In this document: positions 17,870 to 25,163 of the stretch, in pieces
Numbering within the stretch: the stretch's first letter is position 1
Layout of the letters: every line of letters begins with the position of its first letter
DNA from: Deltaproteobacteria bacterium
GTDB lineage: Bacteria; Desulfobacterota; Deferrimicrobia; Deferrimicrobiales; Deferrimicrobiaceae
Length of the DNA stretch: 32,749 nt
NCBI GenBank assembly: GCA_016218975.1
Contig: JACRCO010000019.1
Location: forward strand, 1 to 32,749
Direction: 5' to 3'
The notes under the pieces: model-generated
What the model was told of the DNA's origin: nothing
The model's input: only the letters and a program-made list of their open reading frames with translations
Database searches by the model: none
Position numbers and translations under genes: made by a program

Positions 17870-17986
17870 TCAGCCCCCAACCGTCGACATGACGGCGGAC
17901 CCGTCACTCGCGACAAGGATCTTTTCGCAACGGAGGTCGATGTTCATTCTTCCGAAGGTATCGGGAAGTCCCACGCCCGCCCTCAC
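17870..17986 (-). CDS. Candidate 38-aa small protein between arrD and the MOT1 gene
   Basis: A 38-codon frame starts at a GTG overlapping the arrD stop by four bases (GTGA) and ends 2 bases before the transporter's GTG. It therefore exactly tiles a gap that would otherwise be empty. GGAGG precedes the GTG but is only one base away, so expression would depend on translational coupling; an internal ATG at 17947 gives 25 residues. The segment CEKILVASDGSAVM resembles the first strand of universal stress proteins, but the rest of that fold is absent. It could be a genuine micro-protein, a gene remnant, or chance. Confidence 0.35.
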   Translation of the reverse strand: MRAGVGLPDTFGRMNIDLRCEKILVASDGSAVMSTVGG

Positions 17987-18645
17987 GCCTCCGGGCCGAG
18001 CTTTTCGGGGAGCGTCCCCGGAACGGGGGTATTCATGATGAACGTCGAAAGTCCATCCGCAAGCAGCCTGTAGAACTCATGATCGGAACCGGTCCTGATG
18101 CTTTCGCAGAACGGCTCGACCCAGGGGCGCAGATAATTTCCCTGGAACTTCCGCTGCATTTCCAGGTAACCGTAAGCGCCGTTCCTGTCCCCGTGCCGGA
18201 TCGCCCTCGTCTCTTTCCCGACGAGGTAATACATGAATTCCAGCTCCGCGGCAATGTGGTCGGGAGCCTCTTCGAAATCGGCAATCAGGGACAGGCCGGC
18301 CCGACGATAAAACCTTAGAACCTCGATCGTCGAGTCGCCCATCAGTCTCCTGCCCGAATCCAGGTATACCGACCCGTACGGAGGCGCCTGCAATTCGAAG
18401 GGCCCCACGAACAACTTCGCATGGGCCGCGGCGAGTTCGACATCCTCTGTTCGCGATAGCGCACCGGCCATCCCTTCCGCATGCGAAGCCGCTTCCGGGC
18501 AGACGGATTCAAGAAGCCTGCGAAGGTTACCCGGCACATCCTCCTCCAGCAACGCTTTCCTGTCGGGAGGGTAAAAGCACGCGGCAAGAAGCCTGAAGCA
18601 ATCCCCCCTTTTCACCTCCGCGGCGACGAAACCGTCACTGGACAC
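17983..18645 (-). CDS. arrD: TorD/DmsD-family chaperone, probable ArrD
   Basis: TorD-family proteins bind the Tat signal peptide and apoprotein of molybdoenzymes until cofactor is inserted. The 220-residue all-helical protein shows CFRLLAACFYPP near the N terminus, the region YGSVYLDSGRRLMGDST, and EAPDHIAAELEFMYYLVGKE, corresponding to the family E(x)PDH(x)xxELEFM motif. It follows arrA and arrB on the same strand, so ArrA is the likely client. The start is uncertain: GTG at 18645 has no close ribosome site. A well-placed ATG at 18655 gives only six codons, and GTG before KRGDCFRLL is another option. Confidence 0.85.
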   Translation of the reverse strand: MSSDGFVAAEVKRGDCFRLLAACFYPPDRKALLEEDVPGNLRRLLESVCPEAASHAEGMAGALSRTEDVELAAAHAKLFVGPFELQAPPYGSVYLDSGRRLMGDSTIEVLRFYRRAGLSLIADFEEAPDHIAAELEFMYYLVGKETRAIRHGDRNGAYGYLEMQRKFQGNYLRPWVEPFCESIRTGSDHEFYRLLADGLSTFIMNTPVPGTLPEKLGPEA

Positions 18646-18681
18646 GATAACTCATGCACCTCCCCGGAAGGGTAAGGTACG

Positions 18682-18707
18682 GCGCCAGGCCCCCCCCGGC
18701 CTGGCGC
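18682..18707 (-). promoter_or_regulatory. Strong GC-rich hairpin between arrB and arrD
   Basis: The perfect 10-bp arms GCGCCAGGCC (18682-18691) and GGCCTGGCGC (18698-18707) enclose a six-C loop in the 66-bp arrB-arrD gap. No U-run follows on the minus strand, so it is more likely an attenuating or mRNA-stabilising stem than a full terminator. It could keep structural subunits in excess over chaperone and transporter. Confidence 0.6.
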
Positions 18708-18711
18708 ATCC

Positions 18712-19467
18712 CTATAGAGATACCTTGAAGCTCCGGATGTAATAAACATTCGGACCGGTGCCTTCCTCGGGTTTCAGCACCTGGGCCTTGTACGTCTTCA
18801 GGAGCTTCGCCGGTTCGCCGGCCGGATCCTTGATATCGCCGAAGATACGCGCCCCGGAAGGACAGGAAACCACGCAGTAGGGCAATTCTCCCTTTTTGAC
18901 GCGATGGTCGCAGAAGATGCATTTTTCGATGACTCCGGCGCGGCGGATATCGTCGTAATCGGGGTGGCCGTACCTGTTACGGTGGGGTGGGACCGAGCCC
19001 GCTTGTGCGGCTGTCGCCGCGCCGGATGCCGTTCCGCCCGGGATCATCTCCGAGGCGTCGCGGAAATTCGGGTGGGTTTCCTTCTTGAACTCGTTGAAGC
19101 TCAAGACGCTCCAGTCGCCTGCGCCGATTGCCTCCTTGCTGTAGGGGCAAGCCCGCTGGCACGCCCGGTCGCCTTTGCACCTCTCGTGGTTGATCATGGT
19201 GATCCCGTCCGGCGTCTTGAATATGGCCGGCGGGGTCACGGGACACGCGGCGACGCAGGGGGCGTCCGTGCAGTGGTTGCACATCACTGGACGGGTGATA
19301 TGGGCGACGTTCGGGAACGAGCCGGACTCTTCATACAGGAAGCCCGCCCAGTTGAACGACTGGCCGTTCCCCCTGTTCTGCGTGTTGTTCTCGGTCTTGC
19401 AGGATATCGCGCAAGCCCCGCAGCCGACGCACTTTTGAAGGTCTATAACCATTCCGTACTGTTTCAT
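18712..19467 (-). CDS. arrB: Respiratory arsenate reductase iron-sulfur subunit ArrB
   Basis: ArrB passes electrons to the catalytic subunit through four [4Fe-4S] clusters. The 251-residue DmsB/PsrB-type protein begins with CVGCGACAISC (Cys13, 16, 19, 23), continues with CNHCTDAPCVAAC and CKGDRACQRAC, and has a later CIFCDHRVKKGELPYCVVSC block. MVIDLQKCVGCGAC...CKTENNT is very like known ArrB as I recall it. A Gly/Ala-rich insert near residues 145-165 makes it slightly longer than the usual ~234. It has no own Tat signal, so it probably travels with ArrA. It lies 14 bp after arrA, with GGAGGGA before the ATG. Confidence 0.9.
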   Translation of the reverse strand: MKQYGMVIDLQKCVGCGACAISCKTENNTQNRGNGQSFNWAGFLYEESGSFPNVAHITRPVMCNHCTDAPCVAACPVTPPAIFKTPDGITMINHERCKGDRACQRACPYSKEAIGAGDWSVLSFNEFKKETHPNFRDASEMIPGGTASGAATAAQAGSVPPHRNRYGHPDYDDIRRAGVIEKCIFCDHRVKKGELPYCVVSCPSGARIFGDIKDPAGEPAKLLKTYKAQVLKPEEGTGPNVYYIRSFKVSL

Positions 19468-19481
19468 TTATCGTCCCTCCC

Positions 19482-22046
19482 TCAGGCCTTCTCTATCTTG
19501 ACGCCGGTGAAGCCGCCGTTGCGGGCGGTCGAGCCGCTGAGACGGTCGTAGTCGTCCGGGAGGATCTCGTTGTTGTTTCCGCCCCTCGGCAGGAACTTCG
19601 AATAATCCAGCGCCGCCACGCGGCCGTAGGCCCAGTGCCCCTGTCCGTAGCACTTGGCCACGGTTCCGGGCCGCACCCCCTGCCACAGCCTGGCCGTGGC
19701 GAGGATCGAGCCGGTTACGGATGTGAGACGGATCCTGTCGCCGTCCCGGATATCCAGCCTGGATGCGTCCGCGGGATTGATCTTTGCGACGTCGTCCCAG
19801 CTCCTGTCGCCGACGTCCACCGCCTTGAACTCGTGGTACCAGGCGATGTTCTGGCTGCGCCCCTCACGGTTCAGGCGCGACTTGTAATCGATGAAGGTGA
19901 AGGGGAACTCCTTCTCGTTCCCCCATCGCTTCGGCGACTCGTAGTGCGGGACGAAGGCCAACTCGCCGCGGGCCTCGTAGCCGCTGGCCTGAAGTACTTC
20001 GTCGATCGTGACGTTGTGCTTCTTCGCGTGCTCCCCGAAGGCCTTCTTCATCGTTTCGCTGTAGAACTCGAACTTCTTCGTTTCGGTCTTGAACTTGCCC
20101 TCGAACTTCCCGGTCGCGGGGTCAACCTTTCCCCAGTTCTTCCTGTAGGGGTAGGTCTCGGTGTTGTATATCCCCCGCTTGCGGAACTCCGCCCAGCCCG
20201 CGACCTGGTCCCCTTTCATCTTCTCCTTCCCGTTCCACACTTTCTGGCTGGAAATCCTTGCGGCGATTTCCGCGAACTCGGCGGCGTTCGCCGGCTTCTT
20301 CCCGGTTTCCGGATCGGCGAAGGAGGCATAGTAATCGTGCAGGTTGGAAAAGCCTCTGGCCTTGAGCTTTTCAGCCAAAAGCCACATCACCTCTGTCTCT
20401 TCGGCCTTGACCTGCCACAGTGTCTTTCCGGCGGGCTGCTGGATCGAGAGGTGGCCGTGCAGGTTCGCCATGCTGGCGATGATCGAAAATTTCTCCGCGG
20501 GCGCGAAGGTCGCCGGGAGGACGATATCGGCGAATTGAGTCATCTCCGACGCGTTGGTCACCATGTGCACGAAGAAGGGAATCCTTTCCAGGGCCTTCTC
20601 CCAGCGCTGGGCGCCGGTGCAGGAGAAGGCGAAGTTGCTCCAGGAGCTGATGAAGACCTTGACCGCGTCCGGATCTTTCAACAACCCGTTGGCCACGTTG
20701 TTTGTGACCACCCCGCTGCCCGGCTTCGCGCTCATCATGGCCGGCATGTCCTTCGCTCCTCGGCCGTCCAACTTCTTCCCCTTGCCGGCTTTTTTCGCAA
20801 GCTCGTCGACGTATTTATCGAGAGAGGGGAATTTTTCCGTCGGAGCGCTCGAGCCCTGCATGACACCACCCTCGGTCTCGATCGAGCCGAGTATGCCGTT
20901 CAGGGCGTAGACCGCCATGGCGGCATAGGTGCCGCGGGGAGTCATCGCCACCCCCGGACCCATCCAGACGGCCGTGGCGGACCCGGCCTTGCCCATAGCC
21001 CGGGCCACGCGGAGGATCTGGTCCTCGGGGATCAAGGTCTTATTCGCGGCCCATGCGGGGGTCTTGTCCTTCAGCTCCAGGTTCCACCACTTCACGACGC
21101 CGTGTGTCTGCTTCTCCGTGAATGACGCCTCGTCGACGGTGGCGCCGGCTTTGAAGAGGTTCTTGCCGTCCTTGAAATCGCCGACGAATTCCTTGCTCCA
21201 CATGCCTTCAGTCATGATGGCGTGCGCGAGGGCTGCGGCGAGCGCGCCGTCCTCCCCCGGCTTTATCGGCAGCCATTCCGTCGCCTTGGCGGCCGAGGCC
21301 GAAAGGCGGGGATCGACGGCGAACACGACGCCCCGGTCAAGTATCCGGCCGAACTTGTCTATGGCGTTCGGCACCTGGCGGTTGGAGCTTAAGGGGTCGC
21401 AACCCCAGACCACAAGGCATTTGGTCCTGGCAAGATCGTAATCGCGGTATCCGAAATACCCCTGGGTATATCCGGGCCCCATCTTCTCGGCCTCGGCGCA
21501 AATTGCGCTGTGGGAGAAGTAGTTGGGGGTGCCGAAGATCTTCGGCAGGGTTCCGTAAAGCAGGTCTGTGGAAGTGGGCGAGTACCGGCCTCTCATGTAC
21601 ATGAGCTTCTCGGGCTCGTTAGCCTTGCGCAGCGACATCATCCTGTCGGCGATGGTGTCCAGCGCCTCGTCCCAGGTGATCGGCACGAACTTCGGGTCGA
21701 CGCCGCGCCCTTTATTCGCATTGGTCCTTTTCATGGGCACTTTGACCCGGTCGGGATCGTACACCTGCTGAACGATCATGTGGCCGCGCGGACAGACATG
21801 TCCGCCGTTTGCCTTTGAGAACCGGTTGCCCCGAACCTTGACTATCCGCCCCTCCTGGACGAATAACTCGGCGGGACACCAGGCGGTGCACCCCTGGCAC
21901 GTGGTGGGGATCCACGCTCCCGGGCTCTCCAAGGGCGATTTGGAGACATGGTCGGCGGCAAACGCATTCAGAGAATACATTCCCACCGCCGCCATGGCCC
22001 CTGTCGTCGCCGAAACTTTAAGGAAATCCCTGCGGCTGATCTTCAT
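19482..22046 (-). CDS. arrA: Respiratory arsenate reductase catalytic subunit ArrA (molybdopterin enzyme)
   Basis: ArrA is the periplasmic Mo-bisMGD enzyme reducing arsenate to arsenite as terminal electron acceptor. The 854-residue protein has a Tat signal (RRDFLK at 5-10, cleavage near AFA-AD at 30/31) and a [4Fe-4S] site CQGCTAWC...C (Cys50, 53, 57, 85). The probable molybdenum ligand is Cys183 in HSAICAEAEKMGPG. RGRY at 152-155 is the motif reported for ArrA, where ArxA has a GRGWG-type motif. The length matches Shewanella ArrA, and the C-terminal CYGQGHWAYGR and PRGGNNNEILP segments fit the family. The start has a near-perfect AGGAGGTGA. Psr/Phs polysulfide or thiosulfate reductases are the main alternative, but resemblance and context favour ArrA. 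Confidence 0.88.
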   Translation of the reverse strand: MKISRRDFLKVSATTGAMAAVGMYSLNAFAADHVSKSPLESPGAWIPTTCQGCTAWCPAELFVQEGRIVKVRGNRFSKANGGHVCPRGHMIVQQVYDPDRVKVPMKRTNANKGRGVDPKFVPITWDEALDTIADRMMSLRKANEPEKLMYMRGRYSPTSTDLLYGTLPKIFGTPNYFSHSAICAEAEKMGPGYTQGYFGYRDYDLARTKCLVVWGCDPLSSNRQVPNAIDKFGRILDRGVVFAVDPRLSASAAKATEWLPIKPGEDGALAAALAHAIMTEGMWSKEFVGDFKDGKNLFKAGATVDEASFTEKQTHGVVKWWNLELKDKTPAWAANKTLIPEDQILRVARAMGKAGSATAVWMGPGVAMTPRGTYAAMAVYALNGILGSIETEGGVMQGSSAPTEKFPSLDKYVDELAKKAGKGKKLDGRGAKDMPAMMSAKPGSGVVTNNVANGLLKDPDAVKVFISSWSNFAFSCTGAQRWEKALERIPFFVHMVTNASEMTQFADIVLPATFAPAEKFSIIASMANLHGHLSIQQPAGKTLWQVKAEETEVMWLLAEKLKARGFSNLHDYYASFADPETGKKPANAAEFAEIAARISSQKVWNGKEKMKGDQVAGWAEFRKRGIYNTETYPYRKNWGKVDPATGKFEGKFKTETKKFEFYSETMKKAFGEHAKKHNVTIDEVLQASGYEARGELAFVPHYESPKRWGNEKEFPFTFIDYKSRLNREGRSQNIAWYHEFKAVDVGDRSWDDVAKINPADASRLDIRDGDRIRLTSVTGSILATARLWQGVRPGTVAKCYGQGHWAYGRVAALDYSKFLPRGGNNNEILPDDYDRLSGSTARNGGFTGVKIEKA

Positions 22047-22121
22047 CCTTCACCTCCTCGAGTAAGCGTCACGAGTGCCTGTGCTCAGAACCGGGATTCG
22101 CCTATAAACCATTTTATTGCA

Positions 22122-22168
22122 TATCTTAAAAGATAAATGGAAAATACAATACTTAATCCCTGTATTTT
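22122..22168. repeat. AT-rich palindromes in the arrA leader
   Basis: TATCTT-AA-AAGATA (22122-22135) and AAAATACA...TGTATTTT (22141-22148 with 22161-22168) are two consecutive perfect inverted repeats between the candidate arrA promoter and the gene. They could be protein-binding sites or leader stem-loops. Confidence 0.5.
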
Positions 22169-22170
22169 CT

Positions 22171-22189
22171 CTCAATTCCCATGCCGCAC
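22171..22189 (-). promoter_or_regulatory. Candidate sigma-54 promoter for arrA
   Basis: On the minus strand GCGGCATGGGAATTGAG has GG and GA separated by ten bases, close to TGGCACG-N4-TTGC but with GA instead of the invariant GC at -12. It lies about 125 bp upstream of arrA, and the next gene upstream encodes a GAFTGA-type sigma-54 activator. The imperfect -12 keeps this tentative. The rest of the 313-bp gap 22047-22359 is unusually AT-rich and holds the palindromes listed separately. Confidence 0.35.
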
Positions 22190-22317
22190 GTAACTTGTTG
22201 GATTCAAAGAAAATACCTTTGGCAAAACGTAACCCGGAAGAAACATCGCAGAAGAGGTATGACGGCTAAGAAGTTGATTTTATAAATTATTTCCCGCGTT
22301 CCATAGGGTCGACCTAT

Positions 22318-22335
22318 TGTTACTTATTGGTAACA
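22318..22335. promoter_or_regulatory. Probable enhancer-binding site upstream of arrA
   Basis: TGTTACTTATTGGTAACA is a perfect inverted repeat (TGTTAC-N6-GTAACA). The half-site GTTAC recurs as GTTACGT on the minus strand at 22188-22194 and 22227-22233. The palindrome lies about 155 bp upstream of the candidate -12 element, a normal distance for an NtrC-type activator site. Confidence 0.55.
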
Positions 22336-22359
22336 TATTTAATATGAAGCCCGTGGCCT

Positions 22360-23694
22360 TCATTCGATCCCGAACGCATTTATTTTTTCCCAGAGCGTCT
22401 TCCTGCTGATGCCCAGGATTTCGGCAGCTTTCGATTTCCCACCCCCGGTAGTTCGCAGCACGCGCAGAATATGGTTCTTCTCCGCTTCAGCGGCGACATC
22501 GGAAAGAAGAAGGCTCCTCGCCCGCTGTCCCTTCGCTATCGCCGGGGGGAGTTCCTCCCTGCCGATCACGCCCGATGTCGCGAGTGTGACGCACCGCTCA
22601 ACGGTGTTCTCGAGCTCCCTGACGTTCCCGGGGAAATCGTGAATGATAATCGCATCCGCCGCTTCCTTCGAAAGCCTTACGTTCTTCGACTGGATTTTCC
22701 TGTATTTGTCCATGAAGTGTTCGATCAGGGCCGGGATGTCCTCCTTCCGCTCCCTCAAGGGTGGAAGCACGATCGGAATGACGTTCAGCCGGTAATACAG
22801 GTCTTCCCTGAACCGCCCTGCCCCGACCTCCTTTTCGAGGTCCCTGTTCGTCGCCGCGATCACTCGCACGTCGACGGTCAGCGTTTCCGTCCCGCCGATC
22901 CTCTCGAACTGCCGCTCCTGCATGACACGCAGTATCTTCGCCTGGGTGGACTGGGGCAGGTCCCCCACCTCGTCGAGGAATATGGTTCCTCCGTCGGCAA
23001 GCTCGAACCGGCCGGGCTTTCTTTTTATCGCTCCGGTGAACGCCCCTTTTTCATGGCCGAAGAGCTCGCTCTCTATCAGCCCCTCGGGAAGCGTCGAACA
23101 GTTGACCTTGATCAGCGGCTTGCTCCTCCTGGCGCTGCGATAGTGAATTGTCGTGGCGGCCATCTCCTTGCCCGTGCCGCTTTCGCCGAGGAGGAGAACG
23201 GTAGACGAGGATGCGGCCACCTTGTCGATGAGGAAGAAGATCTTCTTCATCCCTGCGCTTTCGCCCACGATGTTCGGAGCGCGGGAATACGAGTTCAGGT
23301 CTTTCCTGAGCCGGATGTTCTCGTCCTTCAGGCGCTTGAGATCGAGCGCCCTTTCGACGAGCAACAGGAACTCGTCGAGCGAGAAGGGCTTGGTAAGGTA
23401 ATCGAAGGCCCCCAGCTTCATCGCTTCCACCGCGTCCCTTATGGTGCCGTAGGCGGTCATCACGATGACCTGGATGTCTCCCCGCCCCGCGATTTCCCTT
23501 ACGATGGCGAACCCGTCGATGTCCGGGAGCCTCACGTCGGTTATCACGACGTCGCACGATGTGTTTTGTATGGCATTGAGGCCCGCGGTGCCTGTAGCGA
23601 AAGACATGACCTCGTACCCGGCCCCTTTCAGCGCGTCTTCCAGGGTCACGCGCATGATCTTGTCGTCCTCTATTAGTATGACGCCCCCGTTCAT
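22360..23694 (-). CDS. Sigma-54-dependent NtrC-family response regulator
   Basis: The 444-residue protein has a receiver domain (residues 1-120; phospho-acceptor Asp53, Thr80, Lys102). An AAA+ domain follows with Walker A GESGTGKE (170-177), the sigma-54 contact loop GAFTGA (217-222), Walker B GGTIFLDEVGD and the RFREDLYYRLNV segment. A C-terminal Fis-type helix-turn-helix (KSKAAEILGISRKTLWEKINAFGIE region) ends the protein. It would activate a sigma-54 promoter after phosphorylation by the upstream kinase. The frame is open into the kinase gene, but ATG 23694 overlaps the kinase stop as ATGA. arrA is the next gene in the same direction, making it the obvious target. Confidence 0.93.
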   Translation of the reverse strand: MNGGVILIEDDKIMRVTLEDALKGAGYEVMSFATGTAGLNAIQNTSCDVVITDVRLPDIDGFAIVREIAGRGDIQVIVMTAYGTIRDAVEAMKLGAFDYLTKPFSLDEFLLLVERALDLKRLKDENIRLRKDLNSYSRAPNIVGESAGMKKIFFLIDKVAASSSTVLLLGESGTGKEMAATTIHYRSARRSKPLIKVNCSTLPEGLIESELFGHEKGAFTGAIKRKPGRFELADGGTIFLDEVGDLPQSTQAKILRVMQERQFERIGGTETLTVDVRVIAATNRDLEKEVGAGRFREDLYYRLNVIPIVLPPLRERKEDIPALIEHFMDKYRKIQSKNVRLSKEAADAIIIHDFPGNVRELENTVERCVTLATSGVIGREELPPAIAKGQRARSLLLSDVAAEAEKNHILRVLRTTGGGKSKAAEILGISRKTLWEKINAFGIE

Positions 23695-25163
23695 GTTGCC
23701 TCCCCCGCCGGGAATCGCATGGTGAACCGGCTCCCCTTTCCCGTTTCGCTTTCGACGGCGATCTCCCCGCCGTAGCTGCGGACGACTTCGTATGCGAGCC
23801 AGAGGCCGAGGCCGGTCCCCTCCCCTGCGGGCTTGGTGGAAAAGAAGGGGTCGAAGACCCTCCCGAGGTTTTCCGGCGGGATTCCGGCGCCGGTGTCGAT
23901 GATATCGATGGCGACGAGCGAGTCGTGCACGGCGGCCCTGACCGTCAGCACCCCGTCGGCGCTCATGGCGTGGACCGCGTTTATCAACAGGTTGAGAAGA
24001 AGCTGCTGGAGATCGTGCGCATCGAACGTGAAGCGCAGCTCCCCGGGAACCTCGTTCCTGAATGCGATCCGGCCGTCGCTTATCTTGTACCTCAGGAAGG
24101 CGTATGCCTCTTCGACGGCGTTCCGCACATTCACCTCGGCGAGGGCGCGCTCCTTCTTGCGGGACATCCACAGCAGCTTGCCGACCGTCGCCTCGATCCT
24201 GTCCATCCCCTCCCTGACGAGATCCAGGTATTTCTCCCTGAGGCCCGTGTCCGCGCCGTTTTTTTTCAGCATCTGGAGGCAATTGAAGATTCCGCCCAGC
24301 GGGTTGTTGATCTCGTGGGCGACGCCCGCCGCAAGGACTCCGATGGACGCGAGCTTCTCCGATTGCACCAGCTTTTCATGCGTCTTTTTCAGTTCCTCGT
24401 TCGCCTGCCGGATCCTTTCGATCATGCCGTTGAACCGCTCGCCGAGAACGGCGATCTCGTCGCTCCCCTTTACGTCCACCTTCAGGTCGAGGAAATCTCC
24501 GCGCGCCCTTTCCATGGTGTCGGCAAGCCTGGTTATGGGGCTAATGAACCGCCTGCTCAAAAGAACGACGATGACGAAACCGCCCAGCAGAAGAAACACG
24601 GTCAGCGCCGCGATCCTCTTCACCATGGCGAGGATTTCGCGCTCGACCTTCTCGAGGGAGATCCCGAATTTCAGGGTCCCCCACCGTTTCGTCCCGATCG
24701 AGAGGGGAACTCCGAAGTCCAGCGCATTGTGGCCGTCCCTGGAAAATCGCTGAACGGTGGTCAGCTCCGCGGCGAGTATCCTCCGTGTCATATCGTCCGA
24801 ATATACCTTCCCGTATTCTGTAATGTCGTTGTGAGAGATAACCTTGCCTTCCTCGTCAAGGATCGCCACGTAGATAAGGTCCGTCTCCTTCCGGTGGAAG
24901 ACCTCCGCCGTGTAATTGTCGATTAGCCCGCCCTCTTCGACCAGCCCCAGCTTCTCGTATATGAGGTCGTTGATGATGGGTATCGCGAGCGTCTCGCCGA
25001 GCAACCGCCCCTGTTTCTCCGCTTCCGCATACATGATGCTCTTTTCCCTCTCTACGGCCAGGTAGCCCAGCGCGGTCATCATCGCTATGATCGCGCACGT
25101 CGTTACGAGAATGAATTGAAACTGAAGCCCTTTCCCCGATAACAGAGGGACCGGGCGAGTCAT
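23691..25163 (-). CDS. Membrane sensor histidine kinase (HAMP, HisKA, HATPase)
   Basis: The 490-residue kinase has TM1 (about 16-36), a ~145-residue periplasmic sensor region, and TM2 (about 184-203). A HAMP domain, a short coiled coil and HisKA GVAHEINNPLGG (His283) follow. The ATPase lobe has N-box NLLINAVHAM, G1 DTGAGIP and G2 GTGLGLWLAYE. It is the cognate kinase of the downstream NtrC-type regulator, joined by an ATGA overlap. The ATG at 25163 is chosen because it overlaps the stop of the upstream periplasmic protein as ATGA; an earlier ATG at 25196 lacks a ribosome site. By analogy with AioS/AioX it may receive its signal from that periplasmic protein. Confidence 0.92.
   Translation of the reverse strand: MTRPVPLLSGKGLQFQFILVTTCAIIAMMTALGYLAVEREKSIMYAEAEKQGRLLGETLAIPIINDLIYEKLGLVEEGGLIDNYTAEVFHRKETDLIYVAILDEEGKVISHNDITEYGKVYSDDMTRRILAAELTTVQRFSRDGHNALDFGVPLSIGTKRWGTLKFGISLEKVEREILAMVKRIAALTVFLLLGGFVIVVLLSRRFISPITRLADTMERARGDFLDLKVDVKGSDEIAVLGERFNGMIERIRQANEELKKTHEKLVQSEKLASIGVLAAGVAHEINNPLGGIFNCLQMLKKNGADTGLREKYLDLVREGMDRIEATVGKLLWMSRKKERALAEVNVRNAVEEAYAFLRYKISDGRIAFRNEVPGELRFTFDAHDLQQLLLNLLINAVHAMSADGVLTVRAAVHDSLVAIDIIDTGAGIPPENLGRVFDPFFSTKPAGEGTGLGLWLAYEVVRSYGGEIAVESETGKGSRFTMRFPAGEAT

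Noticed and set aside
19635-21125. 496-codon plus-strand frame opposite arrA
   Set aside because: No family motif, and the opposite strand encodes full-length ArrA.
19482-22046. ArxA arsenite oxidase or polysulfide/thiosulfate reductase
   Set aside because: RGRY motif, ArrA-like whole-length pattern and arsenic neighbours favour ArrA; a phylogenetic tree would settle it.
22152-22168. Second sigma-54-like element (minus strand CAGGGATTAAGTATTGTA)
   Set aside because: Only GG and spacing fit, the -12 reads GT and the -24 lacks TGGC; weaker than the 22171-22189 candidate.
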